This document shows, in pieces, positions 23,306-33,435 of a DNA stretch of 64,000 nucleotides. A program made the translations under genes and the position numbers. Origin of the DNA: Vitellaria paradoxa (lineage: Eukaryota > Streptophyta > Magnoliopsida > Ericales > Sapotaceae); NCBI GenBank assembly GCA_019916065.1, contig CM034237.1, positions 24,511,752 through 24,575,751 of the forward strand, in the 5' to 3' direction. The notes under the pieces are model-generated. The model was not told where the DNA came from and did not search any database. It was given only the letters and a program-made list of their open reading frames with translations. Numbering within the stretch: position 1 is the first letter of the stretch; every line of letters starts with the position of its first letter.

Positions 23306-23691
23306 GAGAAAGAGTTAGTACACAAGAAAAAAATAAGAGAAAAGAAAATAAGAGAAGAAAATCAAACCAAAAAAAACATAAGAAAATAAGAAAAAGAAAA
23401 CTCTAATCTATTATGTACAAAGGCAACAAATAAGAAGGGTTATCCAACACCCTCTCTATCCCATGCATCCACAAATGGTTCAAGAAATAAAATATTTTCT
23501 TTGGGCCCATGAAGCACCAAAGGTGGACGCTCCTTAGGTGTAAAACACTCCGAAGGAAAGAAGGCCAGGTGAGGTTCATAAAACCTTGGATGTGGCCATA
23601 ATGCAATCAAAGAGATGGATATGGTGGGTTCAGTCAGTCTCTCAATACCCAGAAAATCGATGAACTCACCCCCAGTGTCTCCTACCTCCCC

Positions 23692-24927
23692 CTAATGATA
23701 ATCGGTCACAATGTAATCACTCACAATCCCTAGAGTAACACTCGTGGGTAGGGCTATGCCAAGAGGTGAGAGGTGTGCACTACTCTCAACCTTGGTTGTA
23801 TAAGTGAGTGAAAAAGGATCTACCGACTCAATGATATGCTCCTCGGGCAATGTAACTTGCAATTGCTCAAAAGGAGTCAAAAGACTCTCAATAGGGCCCG
23901 TGGTGGTCTGGGTGGGCAGCACATTAAACTCAGTGGTAGGAAAGGACTGCATATCTCCCTGACTCTCAAAAGGTTGTAAAGAAATCCCCTGAATGGGAGA
24001 GTCCACAGGGAAATGAGAAAGACACTCATCCCAAACATCATCCCTAGTGTGGTTAGGGCAATTTTCCCACTCAGTGCCTATGGTCTCAAATTGTGCATCA
24101 TAAGGTTCACTAGGCCAATAATCTTGGGGCTCCTCAGACTGGCCCTCAGTGAGTGGAACAAGGTTGGGACATGCAAAATCTGAGTAATCAAGCTCCACGC
24201 ATACGTTACTTCCAAGGGATGGATCATAAGGATTAAGTGAAGTAGGAGCATATGGGAAAAGGTCGGTATGGCTAGCAAGTGTGTAAGGTTCAAAACTAGG
24301 TTCAAAACTAGGTTCAAATCTTTCCCGTGGCCTGGTGTGTTCAGAGAAAAATTCAAGGAATGACCATGTCTCACCTGGTGTGAGGTTAAGAAATTCCTTC
24401 CCCAAGACTCTATCGAACGCCTGGTGCAACTCATGAGATAGAGCATTATATAATATGGCTATGATGTCCCCTAACTCTAATCCATGACTTGGGAAAGTGT
24501 CCAAAAGTATATTAAATCTCTCCCAGCATTTATAAAATACTTCACCCTTTTGTTGATAAAAATTTCTAATTTGAAAGGCATGGGTGAAGGTTTGATGAAT
24601 AGGGAGGAAATGTTCGATAAAAGCTTGATAACACTAATCCCAAATGGTCCATTCACCAAAATCATAGCACCATTCACCAGCCACACTTTGTAAAGACAAA
24701 GGGAAAAACATAAACCTAAGCCTCTTACTCATTCTAACATCATCACATGAGCCACACACTGCCTCAAACCTATCAAGATGAAGACATGGGTCTTCCTCCT
24801 CATGTCCGAAAAATTGGGGTAATTGGTGATAGGTCTCCAATGTATAGTCATATCCAAATTGGTTACTCAGAGACTCAGTGTAGGCGTGGGCATCAAAGGG
24901 ACCATGATTGAAATCACCAAAATCCAT
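23692..24927 (-). pseudogene. Gag-like gene of B, one stop codon
   Basis: 412-codon frame on the minus strand from the ATG at 24927 (MDFGDFNHGPFDAHAY) to the stop at 23692, broken only by a TAG at 24634-24636. It carries a retrotransposon gag core: QFFGHEEEDPCLHLDRFEAV near residue 40, RLRFMFFPLSLQSVAGEW near residue 70, FIEHFLPIHQTF near residue 103 and CWERFNILLDTFPSHGLELG near residue 130. The C-terminal half is acidic and proline-rich, with a triplicated SFEP. No zinc knuckle is present, unlike A's gag. Sequence resemblance to A's gag is limited to the core. Integrity apart from the one stop suggests selection or recent activity. The start was chosen as the first Met after a hydrophobic, unconserved extension. 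Confidence 0.8.
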
Positions 24928-25243
24928 GTCTATGATAAGAAAACAAAAATGAAAACAAAATGAGAGAAAAGAAAAAACTACACTAAAATGCAACCTAAGT
25001 TTACTAACATGCAAGCTAGATTATATGAATGCAAATAACTATATTATTTTTTTTTTTTGTTTTTCTTTTCAAATATCTAAAAGAAGAAAAATCCTAAAAC
25101 TAGAGAAAATGAATCAAAATAAAAAATGAAATATACAAAAGAAAAGAAATAAGGAGCGATGTCACCTGGAAGTCCAAATGTAACCGCACTAGCAAGTGTT
25201 TTCATCCACAAGCTCTCCGAGTTCAGCACACACACACCATTGC

Positions 25244-25261
25244 TCCCCGGCAACGGCGCCA
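25244..25261 (-). other. Primer binding site of B, tRNA-Asp
   Basis: On the minus strand TGGCGCCGTTGCCGGGGA, a perfect match to the plant tRNA-Asp 3' end, six bases inside the LTR. It is intact here, while A's copy has three changes. Confidence 0.9.
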
Positions 25262-25267
25262 AAAACT

Positions 25268-26973
25268 TGACCACTCTCTAATTTGGTAGTGGCTCACCGT
25301 CAAGTATAAGAGGTCGGTTGAATTTAGTCTAGGTGAGTCCTAGGTCATCTTCCACAGGGAGCAAGGGTATGACTAAATTTTGGAAAACTTGGTTTTGAAA
25401 GCACTTGCAAAAATTTTAAGAAGCAAATAATACAATCTTTTTGGAGTTTTCGAATAGAGATTTGTAACAATAATTTGAGAATTTCCAACACGAATTAAAC
25501 AAAAGATGAACACACTACAAAAGAAAATCAATTTATAAACTTAAACAAACTATGTGAATTAAAACACTCAGCTTTAACCTAGTCCTATAACGTCCTCGAA
25601 GGGCTAAATTCGGATATATAGTTAACTCAACCTAATTCTTACACCTGTACTATTAGGTCGGAAGATTTGGTGTTAAAAACCCTTTTCGTAAAGAACTCAC
25701 AATTCTAGGATTTTGAAATCAGGTTCGAAATCACCGGGACATGGAATTGACCTTCAATTTACACAAGCGTAATCAAAGTTCAACTGTATCACGGGCAATT
25801 CATTTTCGAAAATTAATCTAGAATTATGTGCCTTACGTTTTCATTCGAAAGATAAACACAGTTTAGTTCGAACTATCCAAATTCAACTCCTTCAATTTGA
25901 TTACACTCCTAGGTTAAAACCAAGAAAACCCTAGCCTAGCATTACTAAAACATGAACAAAGCATTTCGAAAAGAAAAACAACTTCATCATGCAACAGAAT
26001 ATGAAAATGAAATAGATTAAAAAGGTTTAAGACAATTTCGAAAGCAAATTAATCCAAATTAACTCTACGAAATACTACAAAGTGAACATAGAAGACAAAG
26101 CATGAAGAACATGAAATTCTGATTAAAACAAATTAACAAATAGAACTTACACATAAATCTTATTGCGAAGAAGAAATTAAGTTTGAAAAATCCAATCGAA
26201 ATAGAAATTGAAATCGTAACCCTAATCTAAACTAAACTAAGAAAAAGAGAAGAAGTGCATAGGGTTTCGAACTCCTGTACATCAGAAATTTGCCCTTTTA
26301 TATCATTACATAACTCAAGGGTAAAAGTGTAATTTCATAATTCAAAATTTAACTTAAAAGTGTGCTGGATAAGTCATCATGGGCGCCCAAGGTAAAACTC
26401 AGATGGGCGCCCAAGGTGCCTTGCACCCAAGCCATGTGCACCCAAGCTTCTCACTCAAGTGTTTCCTTGATAGCTTTTTGTCCCTGATTTTCAATGCAAT
26501 TTTGACCTTGAAGATGATAGATTCAGGCTTCAGCTATAACATAAAAGTTGTAGCCCTTCGAGTCTTCTTTCCAACGCAACAAGAAGCAGGTCAATCGGAG
26601 TTGTGAACAGAAAGTTATGGTTAAAAGACTGACAGGGTGTCCAACAAAATTGAGCCTCGGCGGGCGCCCAACCTCTTGTGCGCCCAACATTTGTGCGCCC
26701 ATGGTACTTTTCAAGACAAATCCTGTGTGATCCTTCCTCTGTGGGCACCCAAGGTCTTGCTCAGCTGTGCACCCAAGGATGACTAATTCTTTCCAGACTT
26801 GAAATTTTAAGCTCTAACTTGACTTCCTTGCGTTACGTTTTTCCATTATCCTACAAAACACACAAAGAAGAAGTAAATAATAAAAACACAATAAAAATGA
26901 GTTTTACTTGGAAAAATGTTGATGAGAAGAGTGTCAAATGAGCTTAAAAAATGTCAATGATTACATTCAATCA
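25268..26973 (-). repeat. 5' LTR of B
   Basis: On the plus strand it begins tgaccactctctaatttgg and ends ttacattcaatca. It is adjacent to the primer site and hence the 5' LTR. Its stanza clusters (26380-26450 and 26650-26790) contain an extra short gcgcccaaca(t) copy relative to the 3' LTR. Confidence 0.9.
26380..26790. repeat. Stanza clusters, B 5' LTR
   Basis: Same layout as 20540-20930. Near 26680-26700 the tgtgcgccca phrase occurs twice, where the 3' LTR has it once: a 16-17 base duplication within a cluster. Confidence 0.7.
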
Positions 26974-26978
26974 GATAT

Positions 26979-28040
26979 GGTGGCCGAGGACTCTAATGAT
27001 TGGGAAATTGGACTGCCTTCTTCTTTAGAGCATAGGAATCCTACACCAAGTAGACAACTAGAGTTGAGTGAGAGTGATGATCTGCGGGTTAGGTTAGTCG
27101 CACTGTAGCATAATCTTGATTCTCTAGAGCTTAGGAACAAGGAGAAATTAGTTAAGGCGAAGGTGATGTGCATTTCATGTGACCAAGCGGGGCATGATGC
27201 TAATTCGTGCCCCGAAATACCTTTGCTTAAAGAGATTGCCTATGGTCAAGCCTATATTCACAACTCCCAAAATTTCCCATTTCAAAATAGGGGCCAAGGC
27301 AATGTCTCTTTCCCACAAGGTGGGAATGTCACTTATCTAGGGGGAAACCAATCTTCCAATGCTTATCCCCCAGGATGGAGGAACCATCCTGGTTTCTCAT
27401 GGAGGAATGATAATCTAGGTTAATCATTTCAGTCACCACCTCCTTTACCACCACCCCAATACCAACAACCCAACCCTACTGCATACTAACCTCCATAGAA
27501 GAGGTCTCTTGAGGACACTCTAAATCAATTCATGCAACAGCAGCTGAACATCAACAACCAGGTGACTCAAGCTTTAGATGACATTAGGGGCCAAGTTTCC
27601 AAGCTGACACAGGCCATGAGTACCACTCAAAGTGGTAAACTCCCTGCACAACCTTTTCCCAACCCGAAGGCCAGGCGAACATGACTGAGTCGTCGACCTC
27701 GGGGGCTACCCCACATGAGCAAGTTCAAGCTGTTACCATTTTGCAGAGTGGTAAAATCCTTAAAAAGCTTATTGATCCTAGAGTCAATCCATCTAGTGAA
27801 AAGTTAGGTCCAAAAGGTAGTGGAGAGGTTGATAAAGAGATTGATGGAGAGGGAAAAGAGAAGGAGAAATGGAGAGTGGAGGATGAGAAAGAGAATGGAA
27901 GGACTGAAAGAAAGAGTGAGGAGGAAACTAGTGAGGGGCCCTTGGTTAGGCTAATTGACCATCCTATCGAGTACATGCCTAAACCACCTTTCCTTTAGAG
28001 ATTAGCAAAGGGCAAGAATGAGATGTTGAACTCTGAAATT
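26979..28040 (+). pseudogene. Gag of A, C-terminal half with zinc knuckle
   Basis: Continues A's gag in the same frame across the B insertion. A CCHC zinc knuckle, CISCDQAGHDANSC (27169-27210), is intact. A Pro/Asn/Gly-rich region follows, then a charged Lys/Glu-rich linker (about 27790-27930) before the protease. Stops occur at 27106, 27421, near 27487 and 27996, so the gene is dead. In the family this region binds the RNA during packaging. Confidence 0.8.
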
Positions 28041-28641
28041 TATGAGATTTTTAAATAAGTGAGAATCAACATCCCATTACTTGAAGCTATCAAGCAAAAT
28101 CCCTCCTATGCTAAATTTCTCAAGGATATGTGCACTGTAAAAAGGAAGCTCAATGTTAAAGAAAAAGCTTTCTTGACAGAACAAGTGAGTGCCATAATCC
28201 AGTGTGACACGCCTCCTAAGTACGAAGATCCTAGGTGTCCAACCATTTCATGCATCATTGGGAACCACATTGTTGATAAAGCTCTACTGGACCTAGGTGC
28301 CAGTGTCAACCTTTTGCCTTACGCTATTTACCAGCAACTAGGCGTAGGTGAGCTGAAACCCACTAGAGTGACATTGCAATTGGCCGATCGTCGGTCAAAA
28401 TGCCAAAGGGGTGTGGTGGAGGATGTGTTGGTCCAAGTGGACAAGTTCTACTTTTCAGTTGACTTCATTGTGTTGGATGCCCAACCTGTTCCAAATCCTG
28501 CCCAATCTATTCCTGTCATCCTTGGTAGACCCTTTCTTGCTACGTCCAATGCTGTGATCAATTGTAGGAGTGGGGCCATGAAACTCTCTTTTGGCAATAT
28601 GACCTTGGAGATGAACATCTTTCGGGTAGGAAAATAGATGG
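28041..28641 (+). pseudogene. Aspartic protease of A
   Basis: Retropepsin-type protease as found in Athila elements: active-site loop LLDLGASVNLLP near 28285 (DLGA is the usual Athila form), flap-side TLQLADR near 28373 and the closing ILGRPFLATSNA near 28518. A long open stretch runs 28059-28637. A stop follows just before the CACTA insertion at 28645, and the reading frame continues directly on the other side at 39529. Confidence 0.85.
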
Positions 28642-28681
28642 GCGTACTACTAGAGATTGGGTAAATGGCGAGTGGAAACCT

Positions 28682-28855
28682 CGGGCGACCGCTTCAAGCG
28701 GTCGCTATAATAGTATTAGCGACCGCTTAAGGCAGTCGCTTAAACTGCTGTCGCTAATCCCGTGCGGCAAGATATCGACGACGAAAAAATTCGCGCGACC
28801 GCTTTAAGCGGTCGCTAATACTCTTCTAGCGACCGTATTAAGCGGTCGCTGATTC
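28682..28855. repeat. CACTA left subterminal hairpin array
   Basis: Four palindromic units of the form gcgaccgcttNaagcggtcgc (near 28685, 28718, 28793 and 28829). In En/Spm-type elements, subterminal repeats bind the element's own TNPA-like protein. Here each unit is a self-complementary pair of the motif. Confidence 0.8.
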
Positions 28856-28991
28856 TCTAATTATATTAGGCAGAACGCCTCCCTCTTTTTCCTCTCCCTC
28901 CCTCCCTTTTTTTCCTCTCCCTCCCCCGCGCTCTCTCTTCTCTCCCCCCTCTACCGTGCCGGACCGGAGATGCCCTGCCGTCGCCGGAGGT

Positions 28992-29033
<42 letters not shown>

Positions 29034-29110
29034 CTAATAAACATGCACTAATATTTTTTTTTGTTTATTATAGGCTTTTTTGAGGTTAAGTCAACACTAC
29101 ACCGTACCAG
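28856..29110 (+). promoter_or_regulatory. CACTA promoter and first exons, probable
   Basis: Pyrimidine-rich run, then a GC-rich stretch (ctaccgtgccggaccgg near 28953) and a (CT)n microsatellite at about 28997-29029. A possible non-coding exon ends at a GT near 28990, and a second short one (29074-29110) is bounded by tatag and gtttgg. The layout fits a leader exon and long first intron before the transposase start, but there is no transcript evidence. Confidence 0.35.
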
Positions 29111-32100
29111 GTTTGGATTTTTTTTTTTTAGTTTGAAATTTATTTTCTATTTTTTGTATTTTTCATGTTTATTGTTGGATAAATGTAAATAAATTTTTTT
29201 TGTTTTTGTGGTTGGGGGTTTGATGATTATCTATACATGCATGTATGTATTATTGTTTGTTTAATTTTTTTTTATTTTAGTTACTCGTTAACTTGTTTAT
29301 TTCATGTGCGTACTGTGTAATATTTTTTTTTTATGTATGTTGCTGTTGTTTTTAATTTTTTTTAATTTGCTGTTTTTTTTTCTGTTTTTTTTTATTTGCT
29401 GTTTTTTTTCTGTATTTTTTATTTGCTGTTTTTTTTAATATTCTGTTTTTTAATTTTATTTTATAAAAATTGGTACGTTGGAAGAAAGAAAAAGAGATTT
29501 TAGAAGAAAAATTTAGTGAGTGGGAAAAATTATTGTGTTTTGTGCAGTGAGTAAAAAATTTATATTTTATTATCTTGTAATTTGTGTTTGTAGAAATTTA
29601 TAAAATTTTGTATTATTTTACTGCACTCCAAAAGTTGCCAGTATAGACGATAAATTTAAAGGATTTGGGGAAGTTATGTAAATTTCATGATTTTCAAGTT
29701 ATACCGTTAAATTAAAATTTAATGATTAAAATTAATTTAAATTTTTTTAATTAAATAATATAGCTGTATCTGTAATATTGAATTCAAATTCAATAATTTT
29801 TAAATTCTGAGGATACTTTGAAATTCTCAGAATTTCAAAATTCTGAAGATAGAATTAGAACGTTAGAATAAAATGAAAAAAAATACTTATTTAATTTTTT
29901 ATTTAATTATTAAGATTAAAATTATAAAAATATAATGAATATTTAAATTCTTATCATTTAAATACCTATTTTTAATATGATAGGTAAAATATATTATAAA
30001 ATAATAACTTAGAAGAAATATAATAATGTGACCACTTGGCATGAAAAACAAAGAAATTAACATCTTGTGATACTTGGAAAAATTTTTTGGATACTTGAAA
30101 AATTATATGTGATAATTGGAAAATTATGTATGTGACCTTTTGTCACATCAATCCTCATAGATGAAGTCAAATTTTTGGCCTGGGAGCTATTTTTTTGGGG
30201 CGTTAAACTTGGGCTTAAAAAATTATATTTAATGAATAAAAATAAAATAATATATATACAAATAGTATAATCAATTGAATTTTAAATTTTAGATTATATA
30301 GGAGTATTTAGTTTATTAAAAATATTAAAAATTTTTATTAACTATTTTTAATATCTTTCAATTAAATTTTGTCACGTGTTATTTTTTCACTAATTTATTT
30401 TTTTAACCATTTAAACACTATCATATAACAACTAAGAGAAAATAAAATTTTAAGGAGATTTTTTTTGGTAATTGACTAAATTTTAAAGAGATTGATTTAT
30501 AACTTAAATTTTTTTAATTCAAAATTTATATATACCAATATTAGTTTTTTTTTTCTAATAAGACTAATTATTTTTAAAAATTTTTGAGGAATCAAATTAT
30601 AATATAAATTTTTTTAATAAAAAATTTACATACATAAATATCATTTTTTATGTATGTAAAAAATAAGAATTTTTTAAAAGCTTTTAATTATTTAGTAAAA
30701 ATGTTGAAAAAAATTTCAAAATTTTTTAATAACTTTTAAGGAGTTACCAAATGTCAAAAAAAGTAAAAATTATTAAAAAATTTCTCTCCCGCTCTATATA
30801 TATATATTCAACTCTACCTATCAACTTGACTATAACTAACCAATTCTTAAAACGACACTTAACAATAATAAACTTATAAAAAAAATTATTCTAATTATAA
30901 CTCTAGCACCGTTATATCATTATAATTTTACTAGCTTCTTAGTTTGTTTTATTCTAGTCCAGGAGGATTTTTCTTTTGTATAACATGTGGACCACAGGCC
31001 ACCCTGATCCGTAATTCCAGGGCCATGTTGACCTCATGCATATATTCTTCTTAGAGGATTGTTGGACATTGATATTTGATGGACATGGACTTATTTCCAA
31101 TGGATTAAATGGCAAGAGTCACTTAGAACCTGTTTGGCTACAACAATTTTATCAATTATTAATTTTTATCAACTTACTTCGCTAAAATTTACTAAACACA
31201 TTTTTAATTTCTTTCAATTTTTATCAACTTTCTTCAACCTTCTTTAACTTTTTTTATAAATTTTACTATATTATTTATTTTTAAATTAATTAAATTAAAT
31301 AAATTATAACATTTATCAAAAATAATTTTAGTTTAATAAAATCTTTGAATAAAATAATTCATTTTTAATGTGATGCAACAAAAATAGATTAAGTATTGAA
31401 ATTAACAAAATATTTATAATAGAAAAGAAAAACGAGAGTGAAAACAAATTTTAATTGTTCTTCACTATGAAATTAACTTTGTAATTTTATAAAAACAAAA
31501 AATGACAAAGGGTAGAGAGAGTTTTTGAAGCAATGCTAACATCTTCACTCAATATGGTAATTTTTATAAATAAATTGATTAACTTACCTTACGGAAATTA
31601 AATTATATTATGATATTTATAATGTTAGACAATACTACTAAAAATATGAGAATTAATATATAGTTTAATGTAAAAATAATATATAGTTTGAAAAAAGTAT
31701 AAAAAGTTAGTAAAAGTTGATAGATTTTTTAATAAATTAAATACAATAAAGTTTGTAAACTTTTAAACTTATTACTTTTTTTCATAAAAAGAATACTTTT
31801 AAATAAGAATCGATGCATAAGACAAAAAAAATTAATAATAATTTTCACTTGTATGTAAATTCTCTTATTTTATAACATTTTCATGAATGTAAATAGCATA
31901 CTTAAAAATTATTAAAAAAAATATTATGAAAAATATTAAATAAAAAGTATCATAAATAGGAAACAATAATACTAAAAAATATTAATATCGTAATATTTGT
32001 TGTTAATTTATATATTTTGAATTAAACAATAATACTAAAAATAGTTAGATTAGGTAAATAATAATATTAAATTACAATTTTTAGGTTCATTAAATATTTA

Positions 32101-32410
32101 TATTAGTTAAAATATTAAATAACGAATTAGAATATTGATAATATAATTAATTTAGGTTAAATTAGATTGTTTCAATTAATATTGTAATGGCTGGTTACTC
32201 AAATGATTGAAAATACTTTTATTATTTGAAATCATAGTTTGATTTATGTTACAATGAGTAAATATTGAATTGTTCGTAATATCTATTGTTAATTTATTTA
32301 ATTTGTATCGTATTATTTTATTTGTTGTATATTTGATCTTCGGATAATGTATTGAAGTGTTATTTTTTTGAATAACAATAATTAACTCCAATTAACTCTA
32401 ATTAGAAGAA
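29111..32410. other. AT-rich, apparently non-coding CACTA interior
   Basis: About 3.3 kb of very AT-rich sequence with T-runs and no recognisable ORF. It may be a long leader intron, perhaps enlarged by small insertions: the phrase acctgtttggctacaac near 31130 resembles ends of some small plant DNA elements, but I could not find a matching end. Confidence 0.45.
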
Positions 32411-32850
32411 AACCCCTAATCTTGCCTGGGTCCAATCCAACATTTTTCTTGTGCTTTCTTGGGCCCAGTCCAATCTAATACGAATACGATACGAAAATTA
32501 GGTCAAATAATAATATTATAATATTGTTTCTAGGTAATTTACCAAATAATATAGTAATTAATTACACAAGCAGCAGTAGTTAATTAATAATATTTAATTA
32601 GTTCAATTAGTAACTACAATAAAACCCCTAATTTTGCCTGGGCCCAATCCAACATCTTGCTTGGGCCCAGTGTAATCCAATACGAATACGATAAGAAAAT
32701 TAGGTCAAACAATAATATTATAATATTGTTTCTAGGTAATTTACCGAATAATATAGTAATTAATTACACAAGCAGCAGTAGTTAATTAATAAGAGTTAAT
32801 TAGTTCAATTAGTAACTACAATAAAACCCCTAATCTTGTCTATGCCCAAT
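32411..32850. repeat. Tandem duplication of 200-212 bp in CACTA leader
   Basis: Units begin with aacccctaat at 32411, 32623 and 32825 (third incomplete). Each holds a (t)gggcccaatccaacat block, aatacgaatacgata and taattacacaagcagcag. The first two units are about 93-95 per cent identical by eye, aside from a short indel. Confidence 0.8.
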
Positions 32851-32929
32851 CTAACATCTAAATACTTTATTCTAAGTTAGAAAACAAACATACATTGAGA
32901 ACCACTTTATTTTATTCATTTGCATATAT

Positions 32930-33420
32930 TAGTGAAACTTAGACCCGTTTAAGAATCTCGTACGCCACCTGTTTGGTTATCCTTAGGTAACGGATTAGGT
33001 CTTTGACCAGGTTCGTTGTCCTTTCGATGAATGTGCGGGGATTGACGTACGCGATTCTTGAATTATCCAGTATGGACAGTTTGGGAATGCAATTATCCAT
33101 CCTGTATTCAACAACTCATGTACTGTCCTATGTTAGATGAAGCTTCGGTTGACGTCCTGTTGTTCTCCGGGTGCGTACACAGGGTACGACTGATGTCGTC
33201 TGTGTATCGTGTACTTGGAGAACCATGCGGACATGCTGCCGAAATTTTATCTAATTAGGGGACAACGGCATTGAGTTGTTGAGTGCAAGTTGGATCGTGT
33301 ATTCTCGAATGGGATAGGACCAACCACCCTGTAATGAGGAGGTAAAGTTTAAGACTAGGTGTTTTGTATATGGCACTACATTTTATAGTAATGACATTTT
33401 TTTCCTCTTGGGACTCCACA
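32930..33420 (+). other. GC-richer leader before CACTA transposase
   Basis: Unlike the AT-rich 29.1-32.9 kb stretch, this block has balanced base composition and leads to a plausible 3' splice site ctccacag just upstream of the transposase ATG at 33436. It is probably untranslated leader. Confidence 0.4.
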
Positions 33421-33435
33421 GACACTCTAAGCGAG

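Larger units (their letters stand above)
21136..23691 (-). other. Long 3' region of B
   Basis: About 2.5 kb between gag and the 3' LTR. It is recognisably related to A's 44900-47148 (for example the gcgtgaggcaagcccttta block at about 21290 matches the complement of about 46980-47000). It holds two further polypurine tracts (22935-22950 and 23107-23119), a T-rich run near 22080-22160, a purine-rich stretch (23220-23400) and a hydrophobic minus-strand ORF at 22979-23305. Confidence 0.7.
19429..26973 (-). mobile_element. Non-autonomous Athila-type element B, gag only
   Basis: Minus-strand LTR element flanked by a perfect 5-bp duplication GATAT (19424-19428 and 26974-26978). LTRs are 1692 and 1706 bp and about 95-97 per cent identical by eye; the primer site is of tRNA-Asp type. 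Total length 7.5 kb. The only large ORF is a gag-like gene (23692-24927). There is no protease, RT, integrase or third ORF. LTR, primer site and the 3' region resemble A, but the gag is clearly different. It is best read as a non-autonomous member of the Athila group that would need an A-like partner for enzymes. It inserted in A's gag. Confidence 0.9.

Noticed and set aside
27725..27976. Minus-strand Ser-rich ORF
   Set aside because: Antisense of the Lys/Glu-rich gag linker of A; its composition is explained by the opposite strand.
28685..28855. CRISPR-like array from regularly repeated palindromes
   Set aside because: Plant DNA, no constant-length spacers, and the repeats are CACTA subterminal motifs matched at the other end of the element.
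28838..29044. Minus-strand ORF with an Arg-Glu repeat
   Set aside because: It is the translation of the (CT)n microsatellite in the CACTA leader; the repeat amino acids follow from the dinucleotide.
31118..31800. Small DNA transposon (hAT or similar) in the CACTA interior
   Set aside because: The acctgtttggctacaac start is suggestive, but I found no matching inverted end or target duplication.
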